Source: an uncultured Spirochaetaceae bacterium (GTDB taxonomy: Bacteria > Spirochaetota > Spirochaetia > Treponematales > Treponemataceae). Taken from it: a DNA stretch of 17,833 nt. The notes beneath the pieces were generated by a model. It ran no database searches. It saw nothing but the letters and a program-made list of their open reading frames with translations, and was not told where the DNA came from. The stretch spans positions 1 through 17,833 of the forward strand of contig CACXDK010000179.1 in NCBI GenBank assembly GCA_902766345.1. The letters are read 5' to 3'. Below, one piece after another: positions 16,745 through 17,833 of the stretch. How positions within the stretch are numbered: position 1 is the stretch's first letter; every line of letters starts with the position of its first letter. A program made the position numbers and the translations under genes.

Positions 16745-17833
16745 TCACATTAACTGTTCTAATTTTTCTTTTATAAAATCACTTTTTACTTTCAAATCTA
16801 TAGAATTTGTTTTAAGTTTTATTATATTTGGATGCCCAGAATCAAGCATAACAACACCTATATTTTTCTTTATTATTCGTAATATTTTATCAACATTTAG
16901 TTTTTCAAAATTACCAAATTCTATAGTAACAATACCATTTTTTTCACGAAGCGATGTAATGGATAATTTATTACAAATAATGCGAATTTTAGAAAGACTT
17001 AGAAGACTATTAACTTCATCTGGAATAGGTCCAAAGCGATCATACAGTTCATCATATACAGCATTAAGTTCATCAGTTGAACTAATTGCAGCTATTTTTT
17101 TATAAAGCTCCATTTTTATTTCAAGATCTTTTATATAAGTTTCTGGGATAAAACCTGTATATTCTAATTCCAAAAGGACCTCTTCTGGTGCATGCCAATC
17201 ACTATTGGAAAGTCTTTCTATTGCAGAGTTGAGTAACTGCAAGTACATTTCAAAACCGACAGCATAAACTTCACCACTCTGATCTTTTCCTAAAAGATTT
17301 CCGGCACCTCGAATTTCCATATCTTTCATGGCAATTTTAAATCCAGAACCAAGTTCTGTAAAATCACTAATAACTTGAAGACGTTTCATCGCAATTTCAC
17401 TCAGAGCCTTATTCTCTGGATAAAATAAATAAGCATAAGCCTTACGATCACTACGGCCAACACGACCTCGTAACTGATATAACTGACTAACTCCATACAT
17501 ATCAGCACGATCTATAATAATTGTATTTACATTCGGAATATCAATACCATTTTCTATAATAGTCGTAGCAACAAGAACATTAAATCCACCCATTTTAAAT
17601 CGTCTGAAAATATCATCTAACTGTTCGCTGGTCATTTGACCATGAGCTATATCTATCATCATTTCAGGCACGATTTTCTCTAATTTTATTCTAGTCTCTT
17701 CAAGAGTTTCAACTCTATTATGTAAATAAAAAACCTGACCACCCCGCTCAACTTCTTGTCTTATAGCTTTTGCTACTTTTTCATCAGAGTATGCTTCTAT
17801 TGCCGTTTCAATAGGTTGTCTATTATGAGGAGG
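16745..17833 (-). CDS. mfd: Transcription-repair coupling factor Mfd, 5'-truncated by the window edge
   Basis: The C-terminal 362 codons of Mfd, the DNA translocase that removes stalled RNA polymerase and recruits UvrA. The reading frame stays open to the right edge of the window, and the 54 codons before the GTG at 17671 encode Mfd-like sequence (ERGGQVFYLHNRVE), so that GTG is internal and the true start lies outside. Visible parts: helicase motifs V and VI (ATTIIENGIDIPNVNTII and QLRGRVGRSDRKAYAY), the translocase region with GSGFKIAMKDMEIRGAGNLLG, and the C-terminal TRCF domain (DRFGPIPDEVNSLL onward), which regulates UvrA contact. Full-length family members have about 1150 residues, so roughly one third is present. 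It converges on the mre operon and its promoter is outside the window. Confidence 0.96.
   Translation of the reverse strand, partial: PPHNRQPIETAIEAYSDEKVAKAIRQEVERGGQVFYLHNRVETLEETRIKLEKIVPEMMIDIAHGQMTSEQLDDIFRRFKMGGFNVLVATTIIENGIDIPNVNTIIIDRADMYGVSQLYQLRGRVGRSDRKAYAYLFYPENKALSEIAMKRLQVISDFTELGSGFKIAMKDMEIRGAGNLLGKDQSGEVYAVGFEMYLQLLNSAIERLSNSDWHAPEEVLLELEYTGFIPETYIKDLEIKMELYKKIAAISSTDELNAVYDELYDRFGPIPDEVNSLLSLSKIRIICNKLSITSLREKNGIVTIEFGNFEKLNVDKILRIIKKNIGVVMLDSGHPNIIKLKTNSIDLKVKSDFIKEKLEQLM

Noticed and set aside
17671..17671. GTG at 17671 as the start of a 308-residue minus-strand gene
   Set aside because: The frame is open to the window edge and the upstream 54 codons encode conserved Mfd sequence, so the GTG is internal.
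1..17833. Mobile elements, prophage genes, CRISPR arrays or toxin-antitoxin/defence modules
   Set aside because: No transposase, integrase or cas-like protein, no regularly spaced repeats, and no unexplained interval; all sizeable frames are assigned to core genes.

Overview
The window is AT-rich chromosomal DNA that looks like a spirochaete of the Treponema type. The evidence is the gene order (mltG, dnaG, rpoD, a zinc-ribbon protein, RNase P RNA, a TPR protein, mreBCD, PBP2, rodA, a radical SAM protein), which from memory resembles the dnaG-rpoD to rodA stretch of Treponema pallidum, together with the style of the proteins. This assignment is inference; no database was searched.

Layout. 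At the left edge is a tRNA-Tyr gene (4-85) with its own intrinsic terminator. A promoter that starts in the terminator's T-run leads into a long series of plus-strand genes. The first block, 186-5969, is tightly packed and probably translationally coupled: a metallo-beta-lactamase-fold hydrolase, the endolytic transglycosylase MltG, DNA primase DnaG, and the housekeeping sigma factor RpoD. This is a variant of the macromolecular synthesis operon with no rpsU next to dnaG. An 81-base gap with a candidate promoter and an overlapping inverted repeat precedes a coiled-coil, C4 zinc-ribbon protein. The bacterial class A RNase P RNA (rnpB) follows 11 bases later. It fills the only interval over 300 bases without a protein gene.

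The second block, 7334-16645, is a rod-shape and wall-elongation operon: a membrane-anchored TPR protein, MreB, MreC, MreD, PBP2 (MrdA), RodA, and a large radical SAM protein fused to a DUF2344 domain. Junctions from mreB onward are 4-base overlaps, a 1-base overlap, or gaps of 2-3 bases. MreB filaments, the MreC/MreD linkers, the RodA glycosyltransferase and the PBP2 transpeptidase form the elongasome that builds lateral peptidoglycan. MltG at the other end of the window ends glycan strands, so the window joins wall synthesis with replication priming, transcription initiation and tRNA processing. The block ends at a long AT-rich inverted repeat and faces a convergent, 5'-truncated mfd gene (transcription-repair coupling factor) that runs off the right edge.

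I see no mobile element, CRISPR array, prophage or defence system; this is a core housekeeping region. The points most worth a second look are non-canonical bases in the tRNA-Tyr T arm, an RNase P RNA with an altered CR-I and no apparent L15 GGU (in step with a tRNA gene that does not encode CCA), the zinc-ribbon protein between rpoD and rnpB, the TPR protein heading the mre operon, and the radical SAM/DUF2344 fusion coupled to rodA.
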